Assembly: GCA_002914845.1 (NCBI GenBank)
Contig: JXTC01000485.1
Span: forward strand, 1 to 64,000
Origin: Trema orientale
Lineage: Eukaryota > Streptophyta > Magnoliopsida > Rosales > Cannabaceae
Length of the DNA: 64,000 nucleotides
Direction: 5' to 3'
Part shown: positions 10,001 to 20,487 of the stretch, in pieces
How the letters are laid out: each line of letters begins with the position of its first letter
How positions within the stretch are numbered: position 1 is the stretch's first letter
Notes under the pieces: generated by a model
Database searches by the model: none
Seen by the model: only the letters and a program-made list of their open reading frames with translations
Told to the model about the DNA's origin: nothing
Translations under genes and position numbers: made by a program

Positions 10001-12425
10001 ACAATAGAATTTCTCATTAATCATGTCAGACAAAAGAACAGAACTACTTAAATATTCAGAAAGGCATCAACAGAATCCACTAGACGCAATGACCCATCCC
10101 TCAGCCACAACTGTGCAAGAATTCATACAAAATTGGCTTTTTACTTTTTAATATAATAGAAAATATTGTAAGTTGTCCATAGGCAATATATATATATATA
10201 TATATATAAATGGAGTGCTTGGTAGATCTCAAAATCTAGCTAAATAAATGGATATCAGAAATAAAATACAGAGGTAGCAAGCTTGCGAGCAATTTTCTTA
10301 GTGTAAAATGCACCATTTACTAATCAGCCTAGAATTGGAACACTTAAACTTTTTTCATATTTAACAAGATCCAAAACAAAGAGTCAAAAACAAGATAAAA
10401 GAAAAAAGAAACATTTATTATCACTTAGTCACCTGGTAAAAATTGTAAGCGCCCTTCTCCTTCACATCTCCAGAGCCATTCGAGTTCCCCTCATTGCTTT
10501 CATCATACGATGAAGATAAAACATTTTCTTGGCCCCCTAATGATTCAGAAACATCTGCAAAATGATCAGAACAAATCTGTGCATCTAAGCAAACCTTCCC
10601 TGAATTGCCCAAATGCTTATTTTTACCATTGACGTCAGGAGACAAAGCTCGAACGTTAGAATCTAAAACTCCACTGTTATTGTTGGGAGCATCTGCAGTC
10701 GGCCGTATAGCAGATGGACCAGTACTTCGATCAGATTTAGAAGATTTAACACTGTCACAAGCTCGGTGCTCATCCCAATACTTCTTTCTCTGTTCTAATT
10801 GTTCCATTGCAGCACATACATATGGAAGCTTCTCTAGGTCATCAACAAGCCCAGAATCTGCTCTTACTAACCAACCATCTAGATCAGCTATTGCTTTTCT
10901 GATTGACAGATCCACATCTGATGTAAACGTAAACTTCGAAAAAGGATCATAACTTTCTTCAGGAGAACCCATGCTGACATGTTTCTCCACTTTGTCTTTG
11001 TGGGACAGTGTATAGGAATCCTTTTGTCGAGTCAAAAGCGAAAATTCTACTTTATCACCAATGCTGTACTGCTTAACATTCTCAATGAAGAGAGTATATA
11101 AATCCTTAGGTGATATCATAACGAAACATAAAGGACATCTTTTCCAGCAGTCACCTTTTGCATCCTCCTTTCCCATTAACAAGTAGCGAAGGATACAAGG
11201 GAAACAAAATATATGTCCACATGAGGTTATTTGAGGACAAATAGGAGATTCCAGACAAATTGGACATTGAACTGTAGACGGGGTGGAGTACCTCACGCAT
11301 ATGACGTCCTCCCACCGTAACATTTTATCCGGATCCATTGATTCAGGCATATAGTTCCCTGAATCTAACACCACAAATTTGTAGTTTGCCTGAAGAAACA
11401 GATCTTTGTTGTAAGGCTTTACCTTGTGCTGCCTTCTTGGAGGAGCTCTAGGTTGAGGACGAGAAATGGGGTTATAATGGAAATTTAACAAGTGGTTGCC
11501 ACTCATCATTTGGGCTCTTCTTCCTCCTGAGGGTGTGGAGCTTCCATGAAGCTTCCTCCTAGCCTGGGCTGATCCAACCCCTCGTCCACCAGAGGGACTC
11601 TGGGAATGTGTGTTGGGAATCTGGTAAGGTAAAATGTTGTCGACATGTGTCCCCAACTCAGTCACCTAGAAGAAGATTCAGAATTTAAAAAAAAAAAAAA
11701 ATGTGAGCTTTTCGCAGGAAATGAACATTTGTCACTTCATAACTACAGTAAGTGGTACAAGAACATGCATTGTTACAAAAGAAGAGAGAATCAGAAACTT
11801 GATATCAATCATACCTCTTGGGAATCTTCTGTACCTGAGACCAAGGCGCCTGCAAGTAGAGGGAGCATAGCATGGATAAGCATTTTGGCGTTAATCAGCT
11901 CAGTGTGTAAGCATCCATGGATAAAACAACCTCAACAATTTCTCTCGGAATGAGAGAGACAAAAACACATTTAATGACTCGTAAAATGGGTTAAACATAA
12001 CAATCAAGCTACCAACGTCCCAACTGTCTCTCCCTCTATCAACTCTCAAAGACTTGAAATTGCAACCTGAGTTCAATTTGCTTTTGAAAAAAAGAAAAAG
12101 CAAAAATTGAGTTGTGACATTTTCTAGGGTTGACACTAGAATTTCTCTTGGAGATGAAGAATTTCTAAAAGTAAAGAAATTTGAAAAAGAAAAAAGAAAG
12201 AAAAAATGAACCTGAATTGTTGGGGGACATAGCGTTGGGAGATTGAGAGTCGGAGATATGGAGCGATCGAAAGGCGTGGATATGGCGGGAGGGAGATTGA
12301 GGTTGAGATTGAGATTGAGAGGTGACGAAGCTTCCATGATTAAAATTAGGGCTTAAAGACGGAGGAGGCGATGAAGAAGAAGACGACGAACTGGATCCTT
12401 GGGCTTCGTTAGGCAAGATGGACAT
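7079..12425 (-). CDS. RNF10: RING finger E3 ubiquitin ligase, RNF10 family
   Basis: Nine exons join in frame to a 741-residue protein: 12425-12212, 11849-11815, 11665-10433, 9813-9725, 9276-9174, 9093-8989, 8210-8093, 7617-7444, 7233-7079; all have GT-AG borders. The N-terminus is Ser/Pro/Gln-rich and disordered. A C3HC4 RING follows RYSTPSTVQ, with ligands C217, C220, C232, H234, C237, C240, C260 and C263. The region after the RING (DGQHIILHPLN and the REFLPPDAL/RKQRK-type basic stretch) and the C-terminus VLLSTAGGRRY fit RNF10 proteins. In animals and yeast the family ubiquitinates 40S ribosomal proteins; a similar cytosolic role here is inference. The start is the first ATG of exon 1, behind a CTT-rich leader. 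Introns carry a MITE, a 66-bp tandem duplication and a duplicated exon start. Confidence 0.92.
7922..8052. repeat. Tandem duplication, about 66 bp x 2, in RNF10-like intron 7
   Basis: Two near-identical units, aaaagtattttgat...gactgatctatagctttaccaata, lie back to back between exons 7 and 8. They differ by a few substitutions. No coding effect. Confidence 0.85.
8318..8655. mobile_element. MITE in RNF10-like intron 6
   Basis: Termini are imperfect inverted repeats: left gtttggtttgaatgaatggt, right reverse complement gtttggttcatagaatggta, continuing into aatggaaa on both sides. About 340 bp, no coding capacity, fully within the intron between exons 6 and 7. The target duplication is not clear, so the superfamily is open. 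Confidence 0.65.
9244..9405. repeat. Tandem duplication covering the start of RNF10-like exon 5
   Basis: Units at 9244-9323 and 9324-9405 are imperfect copies (actgtctcta...aaatctttcca.agatt then atagtt...ataaa.actt). The first contains the real acceptor and first 33 nt of exon 5. In the second, which lies upstream in the transcript, the acceptor GCAG has become GCTG, so it is not a usable 3' splice site. Confidence 0.8.
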
Positions 12426-12724
12426 GAAATTTTGTGTTAGGAGATGATGATGAAGAAGAAGAAGAAGAAGAAGAAGACCACCAAACGAACTGGATGCTTC
12501 CCAGTCTCAATTTTGCTTTCATATTCCTTTCTCCTCTTCCCCGTTTTCTCCTTTAATAATGAACGCCCCCCTTCTCTCGCTGCCCCTCCCACGCACGTGA
12601 CTACTTTACTTTTCCTTCTTAGTATATGCTCTTATTATTTATTAGCACTATCAAATTATAATAATAATATTTTCAAGATAAGTCATGGTTAATTTGAAAT
12701 GACAGCAAACTTAATCTGTCACAC
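12426..12724. promoter_or_regulatory. Leader and upstream region of the RNF10-like gene
   Basis: Immediately upstream of the ATG (minus sense) is a CTT-repeat leader (plus strand gaagaagaag, 12452-12478), common in plant 5' UTRs. The C/T-rich tract extends to about 12600. I see no convincing TATA box. ORFs on the plus strand here (poly-Lys) are microsatellite translations. Confidence 0.4.
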
Positions 12725-13565
12725 TTTGAGAATACAGTATATGCTCCAAAATAAAATGGATATTAGGCAACAATATATTCAGTGTTTAATGTCGATAAAT
12801 CCCAGCAACATTATATATTTTGGGGGAAAAAATCAAAATTAAGGCAAGGATTTTACAAATTAATAATGGTGTGAAAATTACACGAGGAATACCGACACTG
12901 CATTTTGACGGTGGAGGAGGGTGGAGCCTGCGAGACATGGGATTTGGGAATCTTGACCGAATATCTCATCTACTTTTCTTAATTACAACTAAACCCTTCT
13001 TTTTGTTTTCCTTACGAAATGACTACCAATTGTTAACATATTTGTCATTCTTTTTTTTTTTTTTTTCTTTTATCTATATTGTTATTTATGCTCTATGTTG
13101 TCAAAATATATATTTACGGTTTATATATTCACTAGAACACTAAACAAGATAAATATAAACTTAAAAACTAACCAAATTTAATAATTTTTTTAGTGGAAAA
13201 TATAAAATACTAATTTATCAATATAGCCAAACATCATACAAGTAACATAATTCATGTAGTGTGATCATAGTTTCTTAAGTTTATACTTGTTTCTTTTAGT
13301 TTTTCTATACTTATATAGGTAAAAATTGTGTATTTTTACTTCCTAAAGTTGACCAACTGTCCACTAAGTGAATTTTGAACCAAAATCCAAATCCAAATTC
13401 AAATTGAAACTGTAGGTAGCTTTTATAATATTTCCTTTATTATTCCATCCAATCATGAATTGATTATACATTATTATCATTATTTTTAATTTTGAAATTG
13501 TTATACAAATTTGAGTAATTAATAATTATATAACAAACTCTAGTACTTTTTAGTAATTGAGGATT
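12725..13565. repeat. Segmental duplicate of 18533-20487
   Basis: A short piece at 12725-12785 resembles the 18533 repeat (atatgctccaaaa, ggatattaggcaa, atattc). 13127-13565 aligns collinearly with 20094-20487: attcactagaac, aaacttaaaaactaaccaaa, ccactaagt, gtaggtagctttt/gtagttagctttt, cattatttttaattttgaaat, gtactttttagtaattgag. The order is the same in both places. No gene. Confidence 0.8.
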
Positions 13566-14990
13566 TTTTGTTTTGTAATAAACAAAATTATAAAATTAGA
13601 TGGTGGCGTAACCTATAATCTTATTTTCTTATCCTATTTTAATAATTTAGCTATTTTGCTTCTCGTTGCTATTCTTAAATTATTAGGAGATTGGCATGTC
13701 GCTAGAAAGTAAATGGGTATTTTGGGAATCAAATTTCAAAATTTTTATAAGGAAATTTTCCTATGAGCTATTACAATTGATTTTTATTATTTATTAAAAT
13801 ATTATGATACTCAAAAAATTTGTTTTAATTACCAATAAATGTTCTGTTTGGGAGAGACCTCATAAAATATTAGGTGGTATACTTCAAAAGCAAAATAAGA
13901 ATTAACAGAAGAAAATGTATTAAATATTAAAAAACGGAGAAGAGAACAATAAAATAGAATCGCAATCATTTTTGTACTAATTTTAGCCACAATAAATAAA
14001 TAAATATACATATATATATACAAAGTTTTTGTAAAAATCCAAATACACAAATTTATTCTCTACATAGTCAAGGCCTGAATTTCAAACTTATAATTTCTAA
14101 TAATGTATAGTTGCAAATAAGGGCCTTTATCTTGAAAATAAATATGTTAGTTAAAAAGAACTTTTTATTCAAATATATGACATATATAAACCTTTACAAA
14201 AGAGCCCTACCCAACTCAAGGACCTTAGGCAAGTGCCTGAATTGCCTTAGTTCCCAAAAGTTGATCAATATTACTTTATAAATCCGGAAAGCTACAAGCA
14301 CATAAAAAAAAAAAAAAAAAAATCCCAACACCTACAAGTCTGGTGAACAAAAAAATCACACCAAACTTTGATAAATATTAGTTTCATAAATTCCAAAACC
14401 ACTCCTAAATAAGATTGATTCATATTATCTCTTTGGATTATGAATTATGATAAATTCCCAACTTTGGCCTAATTACATTGAACAATCAATATTAATTATC
14501 AGACGACCAAACAAAAAACGGATTTCAACCAAGGATTTGTTTCAAAATATTGTGTAGGAACTCAATGGAGGTGCTTAGAGGTTACCGAGTCTGATGACCT
14601 TGTAATTTTAGATAATATCTGACTGTTTTGATTCTAATTGAAAAATCTTTCTTCAACCACTTTTCGTTTCTTGTTTGAAAGAGGGAAAAAAAAAAGTTAA
14701 ATTGGCAAGTGATGGTCATGAGTTTTGCTTACTTCCCGATCATCATTATTTCAAAACTAGTCCATACATCGATTATTCATATAACATTTTATCGTTTTAT
14801 ATGTGAAGAAATCTTCTACTTGCTACTATGTTAGGATGCATGAGAAAAACTCTCTAAAGGACAATGGTGGAATTTAACTGATTGTGCTTAATGTAGGAGA
14901 AAAATTTAGAAAAACAGACAAGAAAATTTAGATAAAGATACAAGCGAAATGATGGTACTAAATATAAGTCATAATTATTAAATAATTATA
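13566..14990. other. AT-rich intergenic with second duplicated block
   Basis: 14407-14605 aligns with 17645-17875 (aaataagattgat, gaacaatcaat.ttaattatca, ggaggtgcttagaggtta versus gaaagtgcttacagttac). No coding sequence is visible in the rest. Confidence 0.5.
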
Positions 14991-16262
14991 TTTATATTGA
15001 TTATTTATTAGACAAATTGTATCTTTGCCCCCTCCTTCCCCCCAAATTATCGTCTGTACAGAGTTTTGTCCTCTCATTATTTCTCTTTGCAATAATTCTT
15101 CCCGAACTATTTGATTGTATAAAAAAATTCATTTATGTTGAAGTCTATTTGTAAATTGACATAAAAATAACGTGGCAAATATTTTCTAAATTTTTTTATT
15201 AATGTATTTAAAAAAATTTAATTAAATTCATAAAAAATAAAATAAAAAAATCTTTCTCCTTTCACCTCCTTCCTCTTCATCTTCTTCTTCTCTGCTTCTT
15301 TTTTTTTTTTTTCTTTTTTCTTGGGTGTAATTTAATATTACCTTCATCATCTAGCTAAGTCTTTTTCAACTCAAAGCTTTCTCATTTAATGGTATCTGAT
15401 CCGATCCATTATTTTTCAATCCAATTGTGGATCTAAACTCGTTGAACAAAGGGTGTGGATTGGTGAGTAGATCAAAATGGGTTGAAAAGGAGACTCATCT
15501 TCATCGCTATGATTTTTTATATGCTTATTTTTGATGTGATGAGAGTTAGTCTATAATGAAATTTCTTTCATTTATGTAGAATAATTATTTTATAACAATT
15601 ATTTTTTTCCGATTAGATTTCTCCTTCTCTATTTGGTAATTCAAGTTTGTTCAAGGTGTTTTATTTTTGTCGTGAAGCCTCTTTTTTGGGCTATTGACTT
15701 TTTCTTATATACATATATATACATATAGGTATATGTATTTTTTGTTATAATATTTCATGATTTCAAAGATTATTTCTTCTCCTTGAGTGAAAATAGTTCT
15801 TGTACTCTTTTAGCTAATGGCAGTGAGTTAGGATCCATTAATTGTTTTACTAAGCTCAAAATCGAATAAAGCTTGCAATGGAGCTCAAAGATTTCATAAT
15901 TCCAATTTCGGAGGATGTGTATGCATTATATATATGTCTACGTCTTTTCTTTTTGCTGAATAAAAATATTTATGATGATATTAGTTGTTTGATATTATGA
16001 GAAAGCATAATATATTTAAGCATAAATAGTTGGTGAATAGCATAAATCTGTGAAATTGAGAATGTTTTGTAGACCCTAGTTCATGAATCCAGTAATGATG
16101 AGTTACAACGGGAAAAAAAAAAAAAAAAAGGTGAAAGGGAAAAGTTTTTTTTTTTAATGAATTCAATTTAATTTGTCAAATATATTAATAAAATATTTAG
16201 GAAATATTTGCTATATTACTTTTACTGTCAATTTACAAACAAAGAGAAACTTTTACTGTCAA
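14991..16262. mobile_element. Degraded DNA transposon with long inverted repeats
   Basis: About 15125-15340 and the reverse complement of about 16080-16262 match: tgtaaattgaca, gcaaatattt, taaat.ttttattaat, atttaattaaattcat versus aaattaaattgaattcatt, then ctttcacc followed by T-rich sequence. Arms of roughly 180-200 bp around a 0.75-kb centre suggest a Mutator-like element. Ends and target duplication are not resolved, and no transposase frame remains. Confidence 0.5.
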
Positions 16263-16283
16263 CAATATATTCATAGACTACTT

Positions 16284-16495
16284 ATACTCTTTTTTTAGCC
16301 TCTACTCTTTCCCTCCGTTGTACTTTTTATTGCCTTTGATTAATTTTACAATACATAAAGGTAAGTATTTCTTGAATATTTTGCTAATTGTAATATCATT
16401 GCAATGAGTAAATAAAACTATTTAGACTCCCGTAGCTGGACTGATAGAAAAATAGTAGGTAAAAAACATTATAAGAAAAGTTAAAAAGCATAAAA
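16284..16495. repeat. Direct repeat, partner of 18330-18532
   Basis: Closely matches 18330-18532: ttagcctctactctttccct, tgattaattttacaatac, gtaatatcattgcaatgag, agactgatagaaaaatag, ggtaaaaaacatt. It directly abuts the stop codon of the flotillin-like frame, in its 3' UTR position. Confidence 0.85.
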
Positions 16496-16507
16496 GTTCT
16501 CTTCTAA

Positions 16508-17203
16508 TTAACCATTGCAACACTGAATGTCAACACTGACTACTGTGCTGTTGACATTGTTTGAAGTTACGGGCATTTGATACATGCTTCTTGCCTGTGC
16601 AGGCACTAGATTCTTGTTTGTTGTTGATGCAGGACCTTCAACATCATTGCTTGGCACTTGATTCTCATTCTTTGCTCCATTCAACTTGGCATTTTTAGAC
16701 ACCAATGTAGAATCCCCAATCCAGCTTTTGCTTGTATGAACATCAATAACTTGTTCAAAAAATGCATCATAGATAATAAGCCCAAACTGATTAAGTCGAA
16801 GTTGAATTTTGTAAACAGCCTCCTCCTTAAAAGTATCATCCTTTCTCATGGATGCAGCAACATTAAGAATTTCACTTTTAATAATTCTCTCTATACGGTC
16901 ATATGCAAGATTTGGAATATTCTTATTTGAATAGACAAACTTGGCATAACAAAGGAGTGCAATTTTGTCATCAATGGGGGGGCACATTTTGAAAATTGCG
17001 CTTAGTATAAACGGTATATTTTCAGCAGATTTGGCCTCAACACGAATAGGGCAAGTGATCGAGGAGACAGAAATGCGAGTGCATTTCTGAATTAAAGGCC
17101 ATATATAATATTCCTTCGCGAGTTTCATATCTTTGATTCCTAAGCCTGTGATAGCCAAGTACTCTTGCGGACGGGCGACATAGTGCCTCTTCATGGCTGC
17201 CAT
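16508..17203 (-). pseudogene. Truncated flotillin-like (SPFH/band 7) gene
   Basis: A single open frame of 231 codons. Residues about 6-155 follow the N-terminal SPFH domain of plant flotillin-like proteins: RPQEYLAITGLGIKDMKLAK, the VEAKSAENIPFILSAIF strand, PPIDDK, and LNQFGLIIYDA near the end of the domain. Plant flotillins are about 480 residues with a long C-terminal coiled-coil; here it is replaced by about 75 unrelated Ser/Asn-rich residues ending DIQCCNG. The usual WILPGQSC-type segment is altered to YIWPLIQKC. Flotillins organise membrane microdomains and a clathrin-independent endocytic route. A possible upstream mini-exon (17451-17424, MAPITSSFK, donor GTAAGTA) could splice to an AG at 17199. 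The open frame argues for recent decay or retained use of a short form. Confidence 0.6.
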
Positions 17204-18157
17204 ATACAGTTTGTATTAATTGACGATATCTATAAGCATGTAATACAACAAAAGATGCGTAGAATGCTATTATATGAGGTGATATAAATATCTACATGTA
17301 TATATATATAAGTATAATGGCTAGTTGGATGTAAGTATAATGGCTAGTTGGATGTGAATCTTTGGGAGTCTAGGTATTAGAGGAATAAAACTACCAATGT
17401 ATTGAAAATACAAAAATACTTACATTTAAAGGATGAAGTAATCGGCGCCATCTCTTATTGGCAAATATCTTCTTCAAAAGCTATGAAATTTCAGAAATAA
17501 CAAAAAATGAAACCTTCAGGTGAAAAAAGAGCCAATAAGGTCCTCTCATTGCTTAAACGAGAATCTAGATAATACCAACACCCATAGGGGGGTAAATGGC
17601 AAATGCAAAGTCATAAGATTAGTTTAGACTTTTGGTTTATACAAAAATAAGATTGATGCATAACACTGCAGATATATATTATCGTAAAATTTTCATAAAT
17701 TCTTAATTTTTGGCTAACTAGGTTGAACAATCAATTTTAATTATCAAAATAAAGAAAAAAATCGCCACATATTTCAAAAAAGGATCTCCATCACAAAAAT
17801 ACTGAATAATTCAAAGTATTGGGTAGAAATTCAAAGAAAGTGCTTACAGTTACTGGAGTATGACGAACTTGAGGAACACTATGCAAACGCTCCAAAAGAA
17901 ATAACCTAATACAACAAATAATGGGACTAAAATTATTTTATTTTATTTTATTTTTTTATTGTGCTGTAGAGATAATGTAAAAGTGTAGGGGAGAATTCTA
18001 GCGTAGAGAACTTATATCGGCTAGGTTTCAGAATAATTAAAATAAAATAAACTAAAACGTCATATTGAAAGCTTCGAAGGGGAATTTTTTTTTGGGTTGA
18101 TTCGCCTTCCTCTTTACATATCCTTCCTTTTATAAGTTGCCGATATAATCTCAACAG

Positions 18158-18189
<32 letters not shown>

Positions 18190-18329
18190 GGGATAATTGT
18201 TTTGATTCCAAATTTTATTCATTCATTTTGGAGCGGGATTATGATTTACCACATATATCGCTTATTAAGAAACATTGCAATTTTCCTTTTTTATTTTTAT
18301 TTATTTATTTATTAATCTCCTATTTATAC
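17204..18329. other. Upstream flank of flotillin-like gene, duplicated block
   Basis: 17645-17875 duplicates 14407-14605. An (ATT)n microsatellite lies at about 18160-18189; the poly-Asn ORF across it is an artefact. No other gene seen. Confidence 0.5.
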
Positions 18330-18770
18330 TCTTTTTTAGCCTCTATTCTTTTCCTCCATTGTATCTTTGATTGCATTTGATTAATTTTACAATACTTGGT
18401 AAGTATTGCTTGAATATTTTGTAAATTGTAATATCATATTGCAATGAGTAAACAAAACAATTTAGACTCCTAAAGCTAGACTGATAGAAAAATAGTAAGT
18501 AAAAAACATTTTAAGAAAAGTTATAAGTAAAAAGGGAATATTAGGCAATAACATATTCGAAAATGATTAAATTTGAATGGATAAAGATTTATTTATTTTT
18601 ATAAAAAAATAAGGAATTTTCTTTTTTTTTTTTCTTTCTCCTACTAATTGTGTACAAGTACAAATTGCTAATATTGTTATTCTTGTTTTGAATAAACTAA
18701 TACTGCTATTCATGCTATGTAATGTATTATTCTCTCTCTCTTTATTCAATGTTATTTATCATTTTAAAAA
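18330..18770. repeat. Second copy of the 16284 and 1070 repeats, fused
   Basis: 18330-18532 matches 16284-16495 and 18533-18770 matches 1070-1290; the two families join head to tail here. No flotillin sequence follows this copy. Confidence 0.8.
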
Positions 18771-19411
18771 ATTAGATAGTACTAGATATTCAAATAGTTT
18801 ACTAAATTTTTAATACCAACATATGTAGCAAGTGAGTTGTAATTATTCAATTGGTGAATGACATTAAATTCATTTGTAATAAGTTTTATAATAAAATGAT
18901 TCATTTTAATCACCATGGTCCATTAGTAGACCAAAGTATAAATATCTCTTTTATTTTAGTAAATGTCTGGTTTTTTCTTTTCATAACTAAATGGACAATT
19001 ATACCATTTTTATATGTAATTGATTGATTTGTGTACTAACTATTTAAGTAAATTAATTTTTATATCAATACAAATATTAATTATACATATAGTTACCTCG
19101 TTAATAAGACTCCAAAAAGTAGACAAATCTTTTTTTTTTTTTTGAAATAAAATATAGTCATATCATGTTTACAAATGCGTAGAAGCTGGAGGTGTAAATG
19201 TGAAATAGAATAATTTCTCAAATACGTTTTGCTAGACTCCACGTGCTCAGGTAAATTTGGAAATAAAATTTAATAGTATATGAATTTTCATTTCTCACTA
19301 TTTTTACCTATTCTCTAAATAACTATATTTTAGGAAAATACAATAAAACAATCTCAAATTGGATTTATTTTTTTTAAGAATCAAAATTAGTGAGTTAAAA
19401 TATAAATTCAC
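18771..19411. other. AT-rich intergenic
   Basis: No gene seen. The last 12 bases (19400-19411, atataaattcac) are the left target duplication of the next retroposon. Confidence 0.5.
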
Positions 19412-20070
19412 AGAAAGCAACTGTTAAACAGAGAGAAGTTAGAGAGAGGAGCTCCAATCTGCTCCTCTCCTCTAGCTCCAGCTCCCTCTTTCAAAAGTGC
19501 CTCTCCCTATAGGGGAGAGGGTATACCCTCTCCCTGATGAATGACCCTCTTCTCAGTATGGACTTTTTTACTTTTTTCTGTCTGTTTTTAGTTTTTTTTG
19601 TCCAATAACTCTCCTTTTTGGGAGAATAGTTTCCCACTCAGATCTAGATCTTATGTGGGTTTAGTACACCTAGATCTAGATCTATAATGTATTGTATTAT
19701 TTTTAGTTTATTCTTTGGTTTTTGTGTGGTTGTCCTCCAGATCTGTATCAATTTTAATTCAGATCTGGAGAGGTAGTTACCATGGCAAATCAGAGTTGGC
19801 AGAATCTCCTCCAGTGAATTAATCAGAGTTACTAATTCGGATTGGGAAGAATCTAAAAGAGCTATTGAAGTGCTCTATTTTACCCTTTGAATTTTTCTCC
19901 AAGATCGTTGTCGAGGACCACCAGTACTCTGAGATTTACAAGGGTGTTGTCATCTTTGAGCTTTTGAATCGATTTCTTGATTCTCATTGTAAGAGGTTAT
20001 ATGTAACTCGATTGGCTATTGTAACCCTTATGTGAGTTTAATAAAATTGTTTTACCTTTCAAAAAAATAT
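19412..20070 (+). mobile_element. Non-LTR retroposon with 12-bp target duplication
   Basis: About 659 bp bounded by exact 12-bp direct repeats atataaattcac (19400-19411 and 20071-20082). The 3' end is gagtttaataaaattgtttt acctttc followed by an A-rich tail, typical of plant LINE/SINE ends. The 5' part is GA/CT-rich leader-like sequence. An ATG at about 19782 gives only MANQSWQNLLQ then stop. Best read as an internally deleted, non-autonomous LINE derivative. The base composition is less AT-rich than its surroundings. Confidence 0.8.
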
Positions 20071-20093
20071 ATATAAATTCACCCTGTCTAATA

Positions 20094-20487
20094 ATTCACT
20101 AGAACGCTCAACAAAATAAGCATAAACTTAAAAACTAACCAAACAATATAAAATATAGTTTTTCCTTTTAGAAGAAAGTATAAATTTTTATTTATCAATG
20201 TAGCCATTGTTATGTTTGTTTATTTTAATTTTTTGTCTTTATATATGTAAAGTTTTTACTTCATAAATTGGAACACCCATCCACTAAGCAATTCAAATGA
20301 TATCTTAGTGATTGAGTTATGTTAGTGTAAATTTGTAGTTAGCTTTTGTAATATTTTCTTTTCCATTCCATCAAATTATGAAATTGATTATACACTTTTG
20401 TCATTATTTTTAATTTTGAAATTATTAAATAAGTTCGAATAATAAATAATTGTATGCTAGGCTTTAGTACTTTTGAGTAATTGAGTT
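20094..20487. repeat. Segmental duplicate of 13127-13565
   Basis: Collinear match to 13127-13565 through the whole length. The match stops at about 20487, where retrotransposon sequence begins. Confidence 0.8.

Noticed and set aside
12444-12692. 82-codon ORF starting with a poly-Lys run
   Set aside because: It is the complement of the CTT-rich leader of the RNF10-like gene.
17948-18211. ORF with a poly-Asn run
   Set aside because: Translation of an (ATT)n microsatellite; no other protein-like feature.
16284-18532. Direct repeats flanking the flotillin fragment as LTRs of a small retrotransposon that captured a gene
   Set aside because: Repeat ends lack TG...CA and TSDs, there is no primer-binding site or PPT, and the repeats belong to a larger duplicated series that extends beyond them.
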